Assembly: GCF_043290135.1 (NCBI RefSeq)
Contig: NC_134709.1
Coordinates: 108,270,145 to 108,334,144, forward strand
Source of the DNA: Rhipicephalus microplus
Taxonomy: Eukaryota > Arthropoda > Arachnida > Ixodida > Ixodidae
Length of the DNA: 64,000 bases
Direction of reading: 5' to 3'
Shown here: piece by piece, positions 36,223 through 48,569 of the stretch
Layout: every line of letters starts with the position of its first letter
Position numbering within the stretch: the stretch's first letter is position 1
The notes under the pieces: model-generated
The model's input: the letters and a program-made list of their open reading frames with translations, nothing else
Told to the model about the DNA's origin: nothing
Database searches by the model: none
Program-made: the position numbers and the translations under genes

Positions 36223-37889
36223 TCAAGAAGAGTAACCTACCTTGTTTGTCGTTACTCTATGACCAGAAAATATCATCATTGCATTTGCGCTGCAGTAGTC
36301 CTTATTAGCAGTTTTATACAGTTGATTTATAAATATTACATAAATTGTCTAGCCTAAAGTGCAATTTTACACGATGTACAAATTTTTGCGTCATAAACGG
36401 GTGAAGAGAAAGGGGCACACTCCCCCTCGCCCGTAGTTATGCCAGTACTTGGCTATAGTATACAGTGACCGAAAGTCACCTGCACAGTTACATGTGATGA
36501 CTGCTAACTCTGGGGCACTTGGTAAATCTATTTTCTGAGTGATACATTGAAGACGAAATTTCATCACCACTCCACACAATATCTCAACATCGCTGATGAG
36601 TTCCCCATCAACACTTCCTGTAAATAAGTGCGCAATATAACTCCCAACAAAGGTATAGTAATTATTAAGGGCGTGCGTCTACTACTGAAAAGTATACCCA
36701 ACTAATCATAAAGAAATGCTTCAATGGCTCAGTTCTGGGCACAAATATTTGAACAGGTATGTGAACCTGCATACTTGCGTCAAAGTTAATGGCGTTTAAG
36801 TGAAGGTGTATGAGGTCAGCTTCGTTCTTTCAACCATTGGTTAGCTTTAAAAACGTGCAGACGCAGTTGCCGATAAACAAAAACTAATTTCATTTTAAAA
36901 CCAAGGTTAATAACTAGTGCTACATTATGAAGAGGTGAACTCTATAATAGCCCCAACTTGTTGTCCAATTAAAAAAACAGCTGCGTTTCAAGGCTGTCAT
37001 AGCATAGATTGCCTCTCCTCCGAATCATTACGTCCGCCCCTACACTGAATAGGCGCTCGACGGAAGCACTACATGAAACGCCTGGTCAGCCGGCAGCATT
37101 GGGCCACTGCGACAGAAAAATGTCGGAGTGAGCTTTGTGAACCTGGTGCCTACGTCAATAAGTCTTGTGTAAAACTACCAGTATAATAAAAAGTTTGCGT
37201 TACGTAACACTTCACGCAACCAAAAACTGTCAGCGTAAGTATTTTACTCGTTACACTTAAGAAATTGTAACGAATACATTACGCAATTACTGAATAAGGT
37301 AACACATTGCCGGCAACGCCGTTGCTTGTAGCGCGTTACCGCCAGCACTGGTTTTAACCGAATGACGGGGGCGTAGTACTGCGAACCCCTTATCTAGAAA
37401 TAGTGTGCTACCACGCATTATTTTGTTTGCTCTTTCGCACATTGCACAAAAGTCGCGAATCCACCTATTCTGGCAGGCATTTTTTTTTCGGGGACAAGAC
37501 TATGACGTTCTTGGCACCCACCGTAGGTGACAACATATTTGTTACCATTTTCTTACTAATTAGGTAATCTTTGCTGGAGATACATCCCTTCAGACTGTTA
37601 TACACTTCGTCCCTCTCTACGTTGCATCTATTTGCTGCCAACAGGCAGCAGCTTTCCCAAGCCTCCAAACTTCCATCACTGCCCGCGCGTTATCTCAGAT
37701 AAGGAGCGATTTGTTATCGTAATATGGTGTGATTGCGGGAAAATATTTTTTCAGTGCAGTGCATTCCCACGCGAAAACTTTCTGGTTTCACCAATATCCT
37801 AAAGCCCTGTGTACATGCGTTTAAAGCCTTGAGGTAAAGTAAGAAATGGTTGCGCTCCATTTGCAAAAAAAGGCTGCAGAAGAAGTCCG
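36223..37889. other. No recognised feature
   Basis: No motif or repeat that I can name. Confidence 0.35.
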
Positions 37890-38090
37890 CAACTCAGGGA
37901 GCGGGTTCAACACACGGCAGTCATGGCGGCCGCAATTTATATGGGGACGAAGGACGAAGGCTAGCCACGTATTTAGATGTAAATGCATGTTAAGGGAACT
38001 TAGGTTCACATTCACCTGGAGTTCGCCATTATGCAGTATCTCATAAGCATATCATGGTTTCGGCAAGAAAAACTTGATCAACTATTATTA
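37890..38090 (+). mobile_element. Old, decayed Ruka-like SINE
   Basis: Order of blocks matches Ruka (GGGTTCAACACACGG, GATGTAAATGCATGTTAAGG, CAGTATCTCATAAGCATATC) but with many substitutions. Confidence 0.5.
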
Positions 38091-38479
38091 TAAAGCAGTC
38101 AATGCAACTCTACGTTCAATGCGCAGCGAAGGGCTAAGCGAAAACAGTGCTTTGACGAACTAATGGTATCAATTGTAAAACCAATGCGAGTACGAACACT
38201 CAAATCTGAAGAAGTCACAAAACTCTGCAACATGCTGCCTTTCTTCTGTTTTGTCTAATCTATATAATAAATTTGACATATTCCTAAGTAACCTTACTTA
38301 ATCATCATTATCAGCCACTGCGTACACGTAGTGGGTAGCTATGTAGACGCATGCATTACCTAGAAGGATTCATCATTATCATCATCCCCCTTACTACGCC
38401 CACTGCAAAGCAGAGTCCTCCTCCATGATTCGCCAATGAACCTGGTATTGTGCTTTCTGCTGCCACGTTATGGATTCAT

Positions 38480-38705
38480 GAAAGGACTCTATTTGTAGTC
38501 CTGAGAAACGTGTTTAGTGCGCAGTGGGCTTCTCCCACTTCGGGACGGGCAGGCTAAGCCTTACCACCACATCGTGGGCTCTCTGGACGGCCCAACTCAT
38601 ACCCCTTGTTGGGGCTTCTGATGGCGCAGCACGACTTCTCTGCAATGTTATGCAGAGAAGTGGTGCTGCTATGTTATCCAGTAAAAATCGAGAATGATGC
38701 AAATA
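38480..38705 (-). mobile_element. 5'-truncated LINE 3' end inserted in RTE copy C
   Basis: The minus-strand frame encodes the terminal peptide SWAVQRAHDVVVRLSLPVPK and stops near 38514. The form (RA...LPVP-W-E-x-P) is that of tick LINE C-termini. A UTR of about 40 bases and an ATT-type repeat border it. Confidence 0.5.
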
Positions 38706-38719
38706 AAATAATAATAATA

Positions 38720-38840
38720 ATAATTATGCGTCAGGATGGCGATTGAACACGGGTCACTTGGGTCCGAGAAGGGAATGAGCTCAGGTCGTTTGCGTGGCAA
38801 GCGGATGTTCCATCACATGACCGCACCACTGCTTTTACAT
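38720..38840 (-). mobile_element. tRNA-derived SINE head next to the LINE insertion
   Basis: The complement has GCAGTGGTGCGGTCATGTGA and CCCGTGTTCAATCGCC (B-box-like). Also inside the RTE copy C gap. Confidence 0.5.
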
Positions 38841-41204
38841 ACAGCGAAATTAACTTCCTTTGCTCGGAAACGCAGTGAATGTAACTTTCATGCTTTACAT
38901 ACACCCACGTCCTAAACACACGCTACACAATACATCATTAAATATTGCAGTAATGTTGAGTGGTACAAACATCCTTGCCAGCGGGCGTCAGAACATGTGA
39001 TTATCATGATGACTTTGTGGCTTGAAGCCGGTCACCCACTACAAACGGCATACCTGCTACTGCGTTTCTTCAAGGCCATGTAGTGGGTGCATAGCAAGTT
39101 CGGAAAAGTTTCATGCATGAAGTGTTTGAAGTACGCACTTGGAAAAGGACATCGCTATCGCGTTCAGCTAATAAAGGCGAAGCTTTAGGTTGCCCTGATT
39201 TTTTAATCTCATCGGCCCACCTATCGTTCTGTCTCCCTCTCGTGCGTTTGCCTTCTCTGCGAATCCAGTCGGTTCCTTTGATAGCCAGCGGTTATTCTGC
39301 ATACGAGCTACGTGTACAGCCGACGTCCATCTCTTCTTGATTTCAAGTATATTCCTAACCCCGGCAAGTTGCCGGACCCACTCCCTTCTATTCTTGTCTC
39401 TTAAGGCTACACCTATAATTTTTCTTTCCATCACTCGCTGCATCATCCTCAATCTAAACTGAACCCTCTTTGTAAGTCTCAAGGTTTCTTCTCCGTATGA
39501 AAGTAACGGCAAGAGTCAGCTGTTATATACCTCTTTCTTTAGTGTTAGTAGTGGAATAATATTCATGATCTGAAAATGCTTGCCGTATGTAATCAACCCC
39601 ATCCTTATTCTTTTGTTATTTCATTGTCATAGTTCGGCTCCGCGTTTACTACCTGTCATAAATAGACATATTTTTTTTATATCTTCCAGTGTCTCTGCAC
39701 CTATCGCAAAGTGCCGTTTTCTGTCAAGGTGGTTGCATATTACATTAGTCTTGGGCATAATATTTTTCAGACCTACTCTTCTGCTTTTCGTGTCCAGCTC
39801 AGTAATCATAAGCTGTTTTCGTCCCTTGAGTTACGTATGAGGCAATGTCATCAGTGAATCGCAAGTTACTACGATACTCCTCATTAACTCATTTTCCTAA
39901 TTCTTCCCATTCTAGGGCCCTGAATACTTCCTGCAAACACGTGGTGAATATCATTAGAGAAATGCTGTCTCCTTACCTTACACAATTCTTTAATGTGGTT
40001 CTGTCGTTTTCTTTATGGAGAACTATAGCGGCTGTGGATCCAATGTGGATTTCTTGCATTATGTTTATGTAGGGTTCATTGACGCCTTGATTCTGTAGTG
40101 CCTGGATTACTTTTGATCTCTCGGCTGAGTCAAACGCCTTCCCGTAGTCTTTGAAAGCAATGTATGTGTAGACATTGATTGTAGTCAAAGCACTTCTCCA
40201 TAACCTCATTGATAGTATAATTATGGTCTATTGTGGAGTAGGCTGTACGAAATCCTGCTTAATCCTTTCTTTGATAAAACTCTAATGTCACCATAATTCG
40301 ATTAGCTACTATTTTTGTGAATAACTTATAGAGCATGAACAGTAAGCTGATCGAGGTGTATTTTTTCAAGTTCTTGACGTCTCCTCTCTTATAGATTAAA
40401 ATTATATTAGCGTTCTTCCAAGATTCTGGTTCACTTACGTCAAGAGACACTTCATATTTAAGGTGGCCAATTTTTATAACACAATTTCTCCGCCATCTTT
40501 CAACAGGTTTGTTGTCGACTTATCCTATCCAGCGGCTTTGCCTCTCTGCATTCCTTCAAGGGCTTTCATTATTTTCCCTATCGTTACTGGTAGGATGTCA
40601 AATTATTCTGGACTATTGTTGTTTCTGATGATGTCATCCTGGTTATTTTGGCTTCTGTACAGCTTTCTGTATAACTCCCTGCCACCCAAACTATTCTATT
40701 GTATTGCCTTGTCGTATAATGTACACACCCGATTTTAGCCTATGCACAAGTTTGCCTTCGCAGCTTTTAGAGTTGTGCCACTTTTTTTTTCTTTTTACAG
40801 TCTGCTTGATTCTCTCTGTGTTGTACCTTCTGATGTCCACTACATTACGCCTATTTATTAACTTCGAAAGCTCCACTAGCTTTATTTTGTCGTTTACATT
40901 TGAGGATTTCATGGTTTGTCGTCTCTTGATAATATTTTTCGTCATCTGAGATAGTTTGCCAGTGTCTTGTTAAGTGAATGTACCTCCGACTTACAATGCA
41001 CACTCATTGATAATGCTAGTAGGATTATCGTTCATTGCGTCAACCCTGACGTCGGTTACTTCGTTTAACGTCGTCAATCAATTCTGAAGTGAAACTCTAA
41101 ATTATTGTATTATCCCTCTCACCGCTAGCTTATTAATCGTCTTCTTGCACATCCGTATATGCCTTTGCTTTTTTTTTAATCTGGGTGAACACAAATTTTT
41201 CACA

Positions 41205-41480
41205 TTCTATGGTCAGAGAAAAGGAGAGAAAAGTGAGCCCCGCAACTGTCTGCAGCTAAGTGCGACACCTCAGCAGTAGCTCACGAGGGAATGAGATAAG
41301 GAGAGATTGAAATGAAAAGAGTCATAAGTAAAGACTGAGAATGGAAAAGCACATAAGTAAAGACTGAGAATGGAAAAGCATTCGGACGCAGTCGAAATAG
41401 CCCGAGGACAGGGCATTGCTCGGCGAGAGCTACATGGTGTCAGGAGTTATCAGACGACGGGCCGATCGGCGAAAGATACG
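41205..41480 (-). mobile_element. LINE 3' UTR fragment (same family as 26.4-26.7 kb)
   Basis: The complement shares GGGGCTCACTTTTCTC, GGTGTCGCACTTAGC and CCCTCGTGAGC with 26600-26690. It contains a 29-bp tandem duplication (41323-41351 and 41352-41380). Confidence 0.55.
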
Positions 41481-41547
41481 CTGGCGCCAAGGAGATCGCG
41501 GACGGCACAACTGTTCAGCACGTAATCCAACAAGCTAGTCCTAAAAA

Positions 41548-41780
41548 ATCCCAGCATATCCACGGAGTGAATGATGACGAGTGGAGCGAAGCCTCAATCC
41601 GCCTGTGGTTGCGTGCGTTTGTCCGTCTGTATGTCCATCCATCCATCCATCCGTCCATCCATCCGTCCATCCATCCATCCATCTATCCGTCCGTCCGTCC
41701 GTCCGTCCGTCTATCCGTCCGTCCGTTCGTCCGTCTGTCCGTCCGTCTGTCCGTCCATCCGTCCGTCTGTCCGTCCATCC

Positions 41781-41819
<39 letters not shown>

Positions 41820-41856
41820 CGTCCGTCCGTCCGTCCGTCCGTCCGTCCGTCCGTCT

Positions 41857-41890
<34 letters not shown>

Positions 41891-41892
41891 CC

Positions 41893-41926
<34 letters not shown>

Positions 41927-41987
41927 GTCTGTCTGTCCGTCCGTCCGTCCGTCCGTCCGTCTGTCTGTCTGTCTGTCTGTCTGTCTG

Positions 41988-42072
<85 letters not shown>

Positions 42073-42230
42073 TGTTTTCTGTCCGACGATGAGCACGATC
42101 CGCTGCGGCCCTTCGCTCCGATCTGTCCATGCCCCACCAACGAGGCGACGAGCACGAGCCACCGCTATGCGCCGCTATGTTTAGTCCATGCCCCACTCAC
42201 GATCGGACACGTACGGTGACGATCTAGGAG
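41548..42230 (+). repeat. Dispersed repeat with long CCGT/CTGT interior, copy 2
   Basis: Begins cagcatatccacggagtgaa and tgatgacgagtggagcgaag as in copies at 1975 and 56967. The interior 41630-42072 is about 440 bp of CCAT/CCGT/CTGT tetranucleotides, with the 3' half becoming pure CTGT. The right border is unclear. Large Cys-Leu-Ser-Val or Asp-Arg-Gln-Thr ORFs come from this array. Confidence 0.75.
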
Positions 42231-44850
42231 CCTAAGAGAGGCACTCGTTCCCGACGCATGCAGGTACAGCCTGCGCAGGAGCCAACTGAGACTAGTGGTA
42301 CAGCGCCATTTAGAATATCTTCACTCAACTGAAATTTGTATGGGTTTCTATGAGACAGTGCCATTTATTGTACTATTCGAGAGACACTGCATTTTTTTCT
42401 CGTTTTATTCTTCATCTAGTTACACCTGACACTGGACAAGGTTAGACTAGAAGAGCTTGGCTTCTAAAATGCCGCAGATGGCACGTATTGTGCGAATCGG
42501 TGTTATGTGAAGCATGCGGTGGGCAGGTGACTGTGGTGCCATTTTTCAATCGAGCAAAACGTCACGAAATGGCACTAAAGATATTTCTAACTGTTTTATA
42601 CACGCACATATTTCGTATATAACCAGTTTAAGGTAGTATAATTATGCTGGCAGCAACTTTGACATTACTGACACCGGAAGCTGATATGAAGCGCTGTGCA
42701 TGCTTGCGAGGATGGTAAACCTCCCAAAGCAACGCTTGATGGCGCCGCGACTGTGGACAGGCAGCGTCATCGGTGGCAGAAAAATGACAACTGGGGATGT
42801 ACGTCGTGCGTTTTCCCGTCTCTCCACCACGCTGCCGCTCGCTTCCGTGCACGTTCGGGGCTCCTCGCACTGCACACACAGCGCCGCGCGGAATGCTCCG
42901 CCTGAAAAAATTTCCCAGCTGGACAGACACTTCGAAAAGCAAATGCAATCTAAGCATAAACGTTTGTTAATTACGATTACGTTGTGCAGCAGACGACACT
43001 TTAACGCGAAATGCATTTCCGAAATCCGCGACATTACTGTGCACGATAGGTCCAGGTAAGCTGCCTTCTGCCATAGGTTAAGGCCTATATGCACTGCGAA
43101 ATGAAGCCACCCACGCGATCGACATTCTACGCTGTGGGCAATGAAAAACATATGATTGTTGTTTCAAAGCGCATGCTGGCAGTAGCAGACGCGTACTGCC
43201 GTGAATGAACTAGAGGCATGTCCTCCGTACAACTGGAGGCATATCCTCCGTAACCGCTGGCTTAGCTGCGAGGCTGCTAGCTTAGCTTTAACCACTGCGA
43301 AGCAAGTTGAACTGCTATCCTCTTTTTTTTTTATTCTCGCGTCGTGATTGTACCCCATTTTATGAGAATATCGACTGTACAGGTGTATAATACCTGCAGC
43401 ATAAATATGGCTCAGCTTGAGAAGCGCCAAATTTCAGGCAAGACGTGACATCGGGCGAGCAACGAGCTCGCCCAATTAGCGCCCACGTAAACGCCCACTC
43501 GAAGCACCCTACGGAGCGTAACACGCACCCACGCGGAGTGCGTGAAAGAAAATAGCACATCTCTGAATGTGACAAATATAATTTGTGTAATAAATGCCAG
43601 TTGGATTTACCGGCTCGAATGAATACAACCATAATGAAATGAACAAGTGAGTAGTATTCGCGTCATACCATCGTGATAAAGCGAATATATACAGCTATAA
43701 TGAATAGAAGAAGCCAGCAAAGCGATGCCGAATTCGCTAAAAATGCGCAGACGTACGTCCGTTCCGGCGGGATGATACAGCCTTCCCAATGGGTGAATTG
43801 CAGGCAGCGTGCATTTCACAATCTGAGGAGTTCAATTGAACCCAACTAACAACGCAACGCTAACCGTGGTATGACGTGTGCCAGTGTGAATGACCAACAA
43901 TGGCAGCTGCGTCTCACAAACACAAAGAATCAAAACACAAACTTGTTTCAACATACAACAGGAACTGGACTTTCACAATACGAGGAGACAGCGAGCAATC
44001 ATTACTGCAATCGTTGCATGGACGCGCCGCGTTAGTACTGATTCAGGTGGTAGAAACAAATGATTTCAAACGAAGAACTGATATAATCAAAACGGAAGGT
44101 GAAACAGACCTAGACCTTCATTGCTTTTTTAACTGCGGTGATCCACGCTTGTTTTCTTTCTCTCTCGTACGACTTGTCTGGCAACCGATAGTTTTACAGG
44201 TGAATCGCATGTTTGGTACTGTCTGCACTGTCCTGGCAGACAGCTATATTACTTCTGACCTCGCCTACGCTTTCGCGGGGGCGCTTCTGCCTTCACGGAA
44301 AAAAAAAAGGCAACTTCGAACAGCGAGCGTCTCGTTTCAGCGCACCAAAATCGCAAGGCGCCAAAATTCCCCGCACCAACTGCAGGACGGGTGCTCTGCG
44401 TGCCCCACGTACTCCCGCTGCGGTGAAACACACTGAATCGCCTGTGCCCTCTGCTGCGCCTAATTTTTCCCCAGAGCTTGCCGTCAGTGCCACAGCGCAG
44501 CGTTGTCGTCGCTCTGTAAACTTGAGACCTTTTCACTCAAGGCTCCCTAGGCGCAGCCATAGTCCTCTCTGGGCTGTTGTTTGTGCGCGTCACCCCCCAA
44601 AAACTGCACTACCGAGGCTGTGACGTTGGCTCTCATACTCTCGTGCAACAATCTAGAAAGGAGGAAACCCTCCTCTCTATAGAAAAAGTCCATAGTTAGT
44701 GTTACACAGACCGACATCAGTGGATGGCGCTTAAGTATACAATTGACATTGTCCTGACGCGACGCGTGTATGAAATGAGTGCATGTGTTATGTTTTTAAA
44801 ATTTGGTATCGAGCACTGCAACCACTACACCCGCATTACGCCTGCCTAGA
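42231..44850. other. No gene recognised
   Basis: Includes a 178-codon ORF at 43900-44436 and a 169-codon one at 42642-43151 on the minus strand. Neither has a motif I know, and composition changes along both. Confidence 0.4.
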
Positions 44851-47800
44851 TCATTCCACGCCAACTGTCCCAACCTTGGCACTCGACCATTTCCGATTTA
44901 CTTGAAGAAAAATCATAACTATCAACATAAAGTCAAAGGTGTTTACCCAAGACATTAATTGCGAAAAAAAATACAGTACCGCAAGCCTCATTTGAAATTT
45001 TTCAGAAAGCTCGAAACCATAGCTCGTGGCACACGTTGCCAAAAAGCCCGTTCTTTCTTAATTAGGTCAAGACAAATTTTCACCTTCAGTACAATGGTTG
45101 GCATTTTATTTAAAATACGTTTTAGGAGCTTTTACGTTTTTGTGGATGTTCATGTGACCTTAAATGTGGAGAGTATTGGAGATTTTTTATATAAAAAAAC
45201 AAAAATTGGGAAAACTCGTTAGTTGATATTAGCATGTTGCCAGAATGTTTTCCTAAACACCAAAAATAATTTCAGACGTGTATACAGTCAAAAGAAATTG
45301 TACGGGTGGCGACAAAATTCCAAAAATGTTCATTTTGGCACATCTTCGGCTGTTCATTCAACCATGAATCGGCCCTACTAAAAATATGCGCACTAGCAGA
45401 TTTAGTAGCAACCCTCATTGGCTACTCACTCAGAAAGTTTTATAAAGTAAATTGTTGTTTTACGCGAGAAAGATATTTTGGAATTGATGTATTACCGCGC
45501 ACGAGGTCTGGACGTGTTTACGCAGCCGTAAAAATGCGTCCTAGCAGTAAACAAGCTTCACAGACGTGGACGATCATCTATACAACGCGATCAGCTTCAT
45601 CTTTGCTTATTATAATTGTGTACAAGGTAGTATTACCCCTAGGTCACGAGAAACGCGGGACCTACTAGACAGCATTGATGGGATGTGGGGCTAGTCAAGC
45701 TGCGTTTTTGATCGCAGCTTTTTTCCCGCATTCCACATCACACTTTGTATGGTGTAACACTGTGGTGAAAATGAACTTCATTAAGCCACGTGCCGCCATC
45801 TGCTGGCAGCCTGCTTATAGTATATGTATATATGCTTACGCAGCACCGGGAAGTTGTACCAATGTGTGCAATACACCGCTATCTATATGCTAACATTTAA
45901 AAGTAGGAAGATCACGATGAAGAAAAGGAGCAATTGGAATGAAAAAGAAAACAAAAACATGCCAGGCTTGCGCGGAACGCACAGCACACTCACAGCGTAT
46001 TCTAGAAGAGCGACCTTCCAAAGGCTCATCTGAACACCCTTTGGGATGCTGCACGCACACTACTGGGTACCCACTACTCCATAAATATTAATGAATATTC
46101 TGTAGTAAGCCAGCATTCACTACGCCATCTTTCGTCATTCTTTGCAGAAGAGTGGTATCCGCTACAGACTTATTAGTAATTTTGTGCAATTTTTTTTTCT
46201 GCAGTGGCTGACGACGATGAAGAAAAATGCTAAAGTGGGTATGCGCCATATCGGGGAAATGTAATCAAGAACATGATTTTTAATGTGTTGGAATATTAGA
46301 CGACTCACTCGATCGTTACGCAATTCTCATTGCCTGACGCCTGGCTGTTCCTTTGATGTTCGACAGTGCTTTATTACTCATATCAACGCGATTCCTTTCC
46401 CGACATTGATTTTGTAGGTATATAGGCTTAGAAACGAGTTCCAAGCGCTGGCCTGGCTCAGTGGTCCATCAAGGCAAAAACAAAACAAACAAGAAAACAG
46501 GCCTCGCTCATTGGTATAATACTGAGCTGGCACGCAGCGGACACGGGCTTGAATCACATTGCGTCATTATTGTTTTCCATTTGCTGAGTCTTTCTTTTCG
46601 TTCAATGCTTGTTACGGACACCGGCGGCGGCGCACAGCTACAGCGCCGCGCGTGACCCGTGTTCTGATCGCGTAACAGCTTTCGCTGTAAAAAGAGGATA
46701 TGCTGCATGGCAGCTAAGTGGCAGTGATGCACCGACATATGGTGACTGGTGTCAAGTGGTCAATTATGCACGATTGTGTTGGTCCTAACGGCGACTTGTC
46801 CGCGATACAAAACATTTTTTTAAATTTTTTTTCTATATAGACCATTTTCTTAATCGTACTGCTCTTTCTAATTCATACTGCTCTTCTTCATAAAATAAAT
46901 ATGCTTTGCATCGCTCTCAGGTCACATTTAAGACAAATATATTCGTATGTAATTGACCATTTAGCACCACTGACCATATGCTGGTGCATAACTGCAACTT
47001 AGCTGCCAAGCAGAACATCTTCTTTTTTTCCTTCGATTGATCATTTGCTTCATCGTAATATTGCTACTTCTAAATGTTAGAATATGGGTAGCGGTGTGTT
47101 GTACAAATTGGTACCACTTTCCGGAGCTCCGTAAGCATATATATGCTATACGCAGGCTGCCAGCAGAGGGCGGCACGTGCCTTAATTCTGTCTAGTAGGT
47201 TTCGCGTTTCTCGTTACCTCGGGGTAATACTAGCTTGTAAACAATTTAAATAGGCACAGACAAAGCTGATTACGTTGTCCAGATGATCCCCCACGTCCGT
47301 GAAGCTTGTACTTACTGCTAGGATGGATTTTTACGGCTAATGTAAACACGTCTACACCCCCACAGCAGTAACACACAAATTTCAAATTATTTTTCTAGCT
47401 TAAAACAAAAATCAATTTGATAAAACTTTCTGAGTGAGTAACCAATGAAGGTTGCTACTAAATCTTCTATTTCGCATATTTTTAGTAGGACCGCCTCATG
47501 GTTGAATTTACGGCCGAATATGTACCTAAATGAACATTTTTGCGAATTTGCACCACCTGTGAAATTTATTTCGCACCGTATACGCTTGAAACCATTTTTC
47601 GTTTTTAGTAAAACGCTCTGGCAATATGCTAATGTCAAGTACCTTATTTCCCCTAATTTTGTTTTTCTTTAAAAATACCCAATACGTACCGGATTCTCTA
47701 TACTTGAGGTCACATAAAAAAAATCCACGAAAACGTAAAAGCTCGTAAAACTTATTTTAAGAAAAGCGCCAACCATTCTACTAAAGATAAAAATTTCTCT

Positions 47801-48011
47801 TGACCTAATAATAAAATAACGGATTTTTGGCAGCGTGTTTTATGAGCTATGGTTTCGAGCTTTCCGAAAAATTTCAAATGAGGCTTGCGGTACTGGAAAA
47901 TATTTTTCGCAGGAAATTTTTGGGGAAACACTTTTGGACTTTGGTAGGTATTTTCTTCAAGTAAATCAGAGATGGTCGAGTGCCAAGATTGAGGCAGATG
48001 GCGTGAAATGA
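44851..48011. repeat. 3.2-kb inverted repeat (large palindrome), foldback-like element
   Basis: The sequence from 44856 (TCATTCCACGCC) inward is matched in reverse from 48006 (GGCGTGAAATGA). Shared blocks include ATTTACTTGAAG, AAGCTCGAAACCATAGCTC, GTTTTATAAAG-like and GCTGGCAGCCTGC. The arms meet near 46830-46870. The left arm carries about 106 extra bases near 45670-45780 and about 0.74 kb extra at 45950-46690. I estimate 80-85 percent arm identity by eye. No transposase found. Confidence 0.8.
46490..46690 (+). mobile_element. tRNA-derived SINE in the left arm of the palindrome
   Basis: CCTCGCTCATTGGTATAATA and CACGGGCTTGAATCAC give a tRNA-like head, with a body ending CAGCTTTCGCTGTAAA. It is part of the extra DNA in the left arm. 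Confidence 0.5.
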
Positions 48012-48034
48012 CTCGCCTCTTTCCAAAGCAGTTT

Positions 48035-48220
48035 AGAGATCTGGCGTTGCTTTATGGTGGAATACTTGATTTCCGCGCAGAATGTTTGGGTTTGATTCCT
48101 GTTGGGACCCTGATATTTCTTACATGCTTTCTTCGGGTCAACGCTGCTGAGGTCAGCTTTACGAGCAAATCTCCTTAGGGTATGGGTCGTTCCCTCGTAG
48201 TTGTATGTTGTAGCAGCCAC
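48035..48220 (+). mobile_element. tRNA-like SINE
   Basis: GTTGCTTTATGGTGGAATAC and GGGTTTGATTCCTG resemble A and B boxes, followed by a body with no coding content. Confidence 0.4.
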
Positions 48221-48321
48221 CTTGAGTTAGTTTTAAGAATTGCTCATTTGATGGCACGCTGTGTATACGTTTTTCGAAATATTATCAGCTAAAGGCGTTA
48301 GTGAATTCCTTATAATAAATT

Positions 48322-48440
48322 CACAGCATATTTGCAGAGTTATTACAGATGAGTGGGGCGAAGCATTCCTCTATCTGTCCGATGCGTGTTCGAGTGTGAT
48401 TGTAATGGGTGGCTGAATGGGCGGACCGACGCTTCGCCCT
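48322..48440. mobile_element. Short inverted-repeat element related to the 41.5/57-kb family
   Basis: Starts cagcatatttgcagag. Inner inverted repeats GATGAGTGGGGCGAAGC and GCTTCGCCCTACTCATC bracket about 80 bases of decayed tetranucleotide. Confidence 0.5.
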
Positions 48441-48569
48441 ACTCATCGCTGACTACGTGTAAAGGCTGTAAGTTTTTTTTTTTTTCTTAAACGCTCTCTC
48501 GTTTGAATGACAGTATCTGTTCTCGCAGTTGCTGGGTAGATATAAACTTGTTCAACCTTGCAGCGTAAA

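Larger units (their letters stand above)
38368..40950 (-). mobile_element. RTE non-LTR retrotransposon, copy C, old and interrupted
   Basis: The 3' end piece (38368-38478, cattatcatcatcccccttactacgcccactgcaaag) is separated from the rest (39195-40950). The body shows KRWTSAVHVARMQNNRWL, KAFDSAERSKVIQALQNQGV and NLKKYTSISLLFMLYKLFTK, all with many stops. The intervening 0.7 kb holds other repeats. This is the most decayed of the RTE copies. Confidence 0.85.

Noticed and set aside
41541..42219. ORFs of about 160-212 codons rich in Asp-Arg-Gln-Thr or Ser-Val-Cys-Leu
   Set aside because: They arise from CCGT/CTGT tetranucleotides, which are open in several frames at once.
43900..44436. 178-codon ORF as a gene
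   Set aside because: No start context, motif or splice structure, and composition changes midway from AT-rich to GC-rich, as in unrelated repeat pieces.
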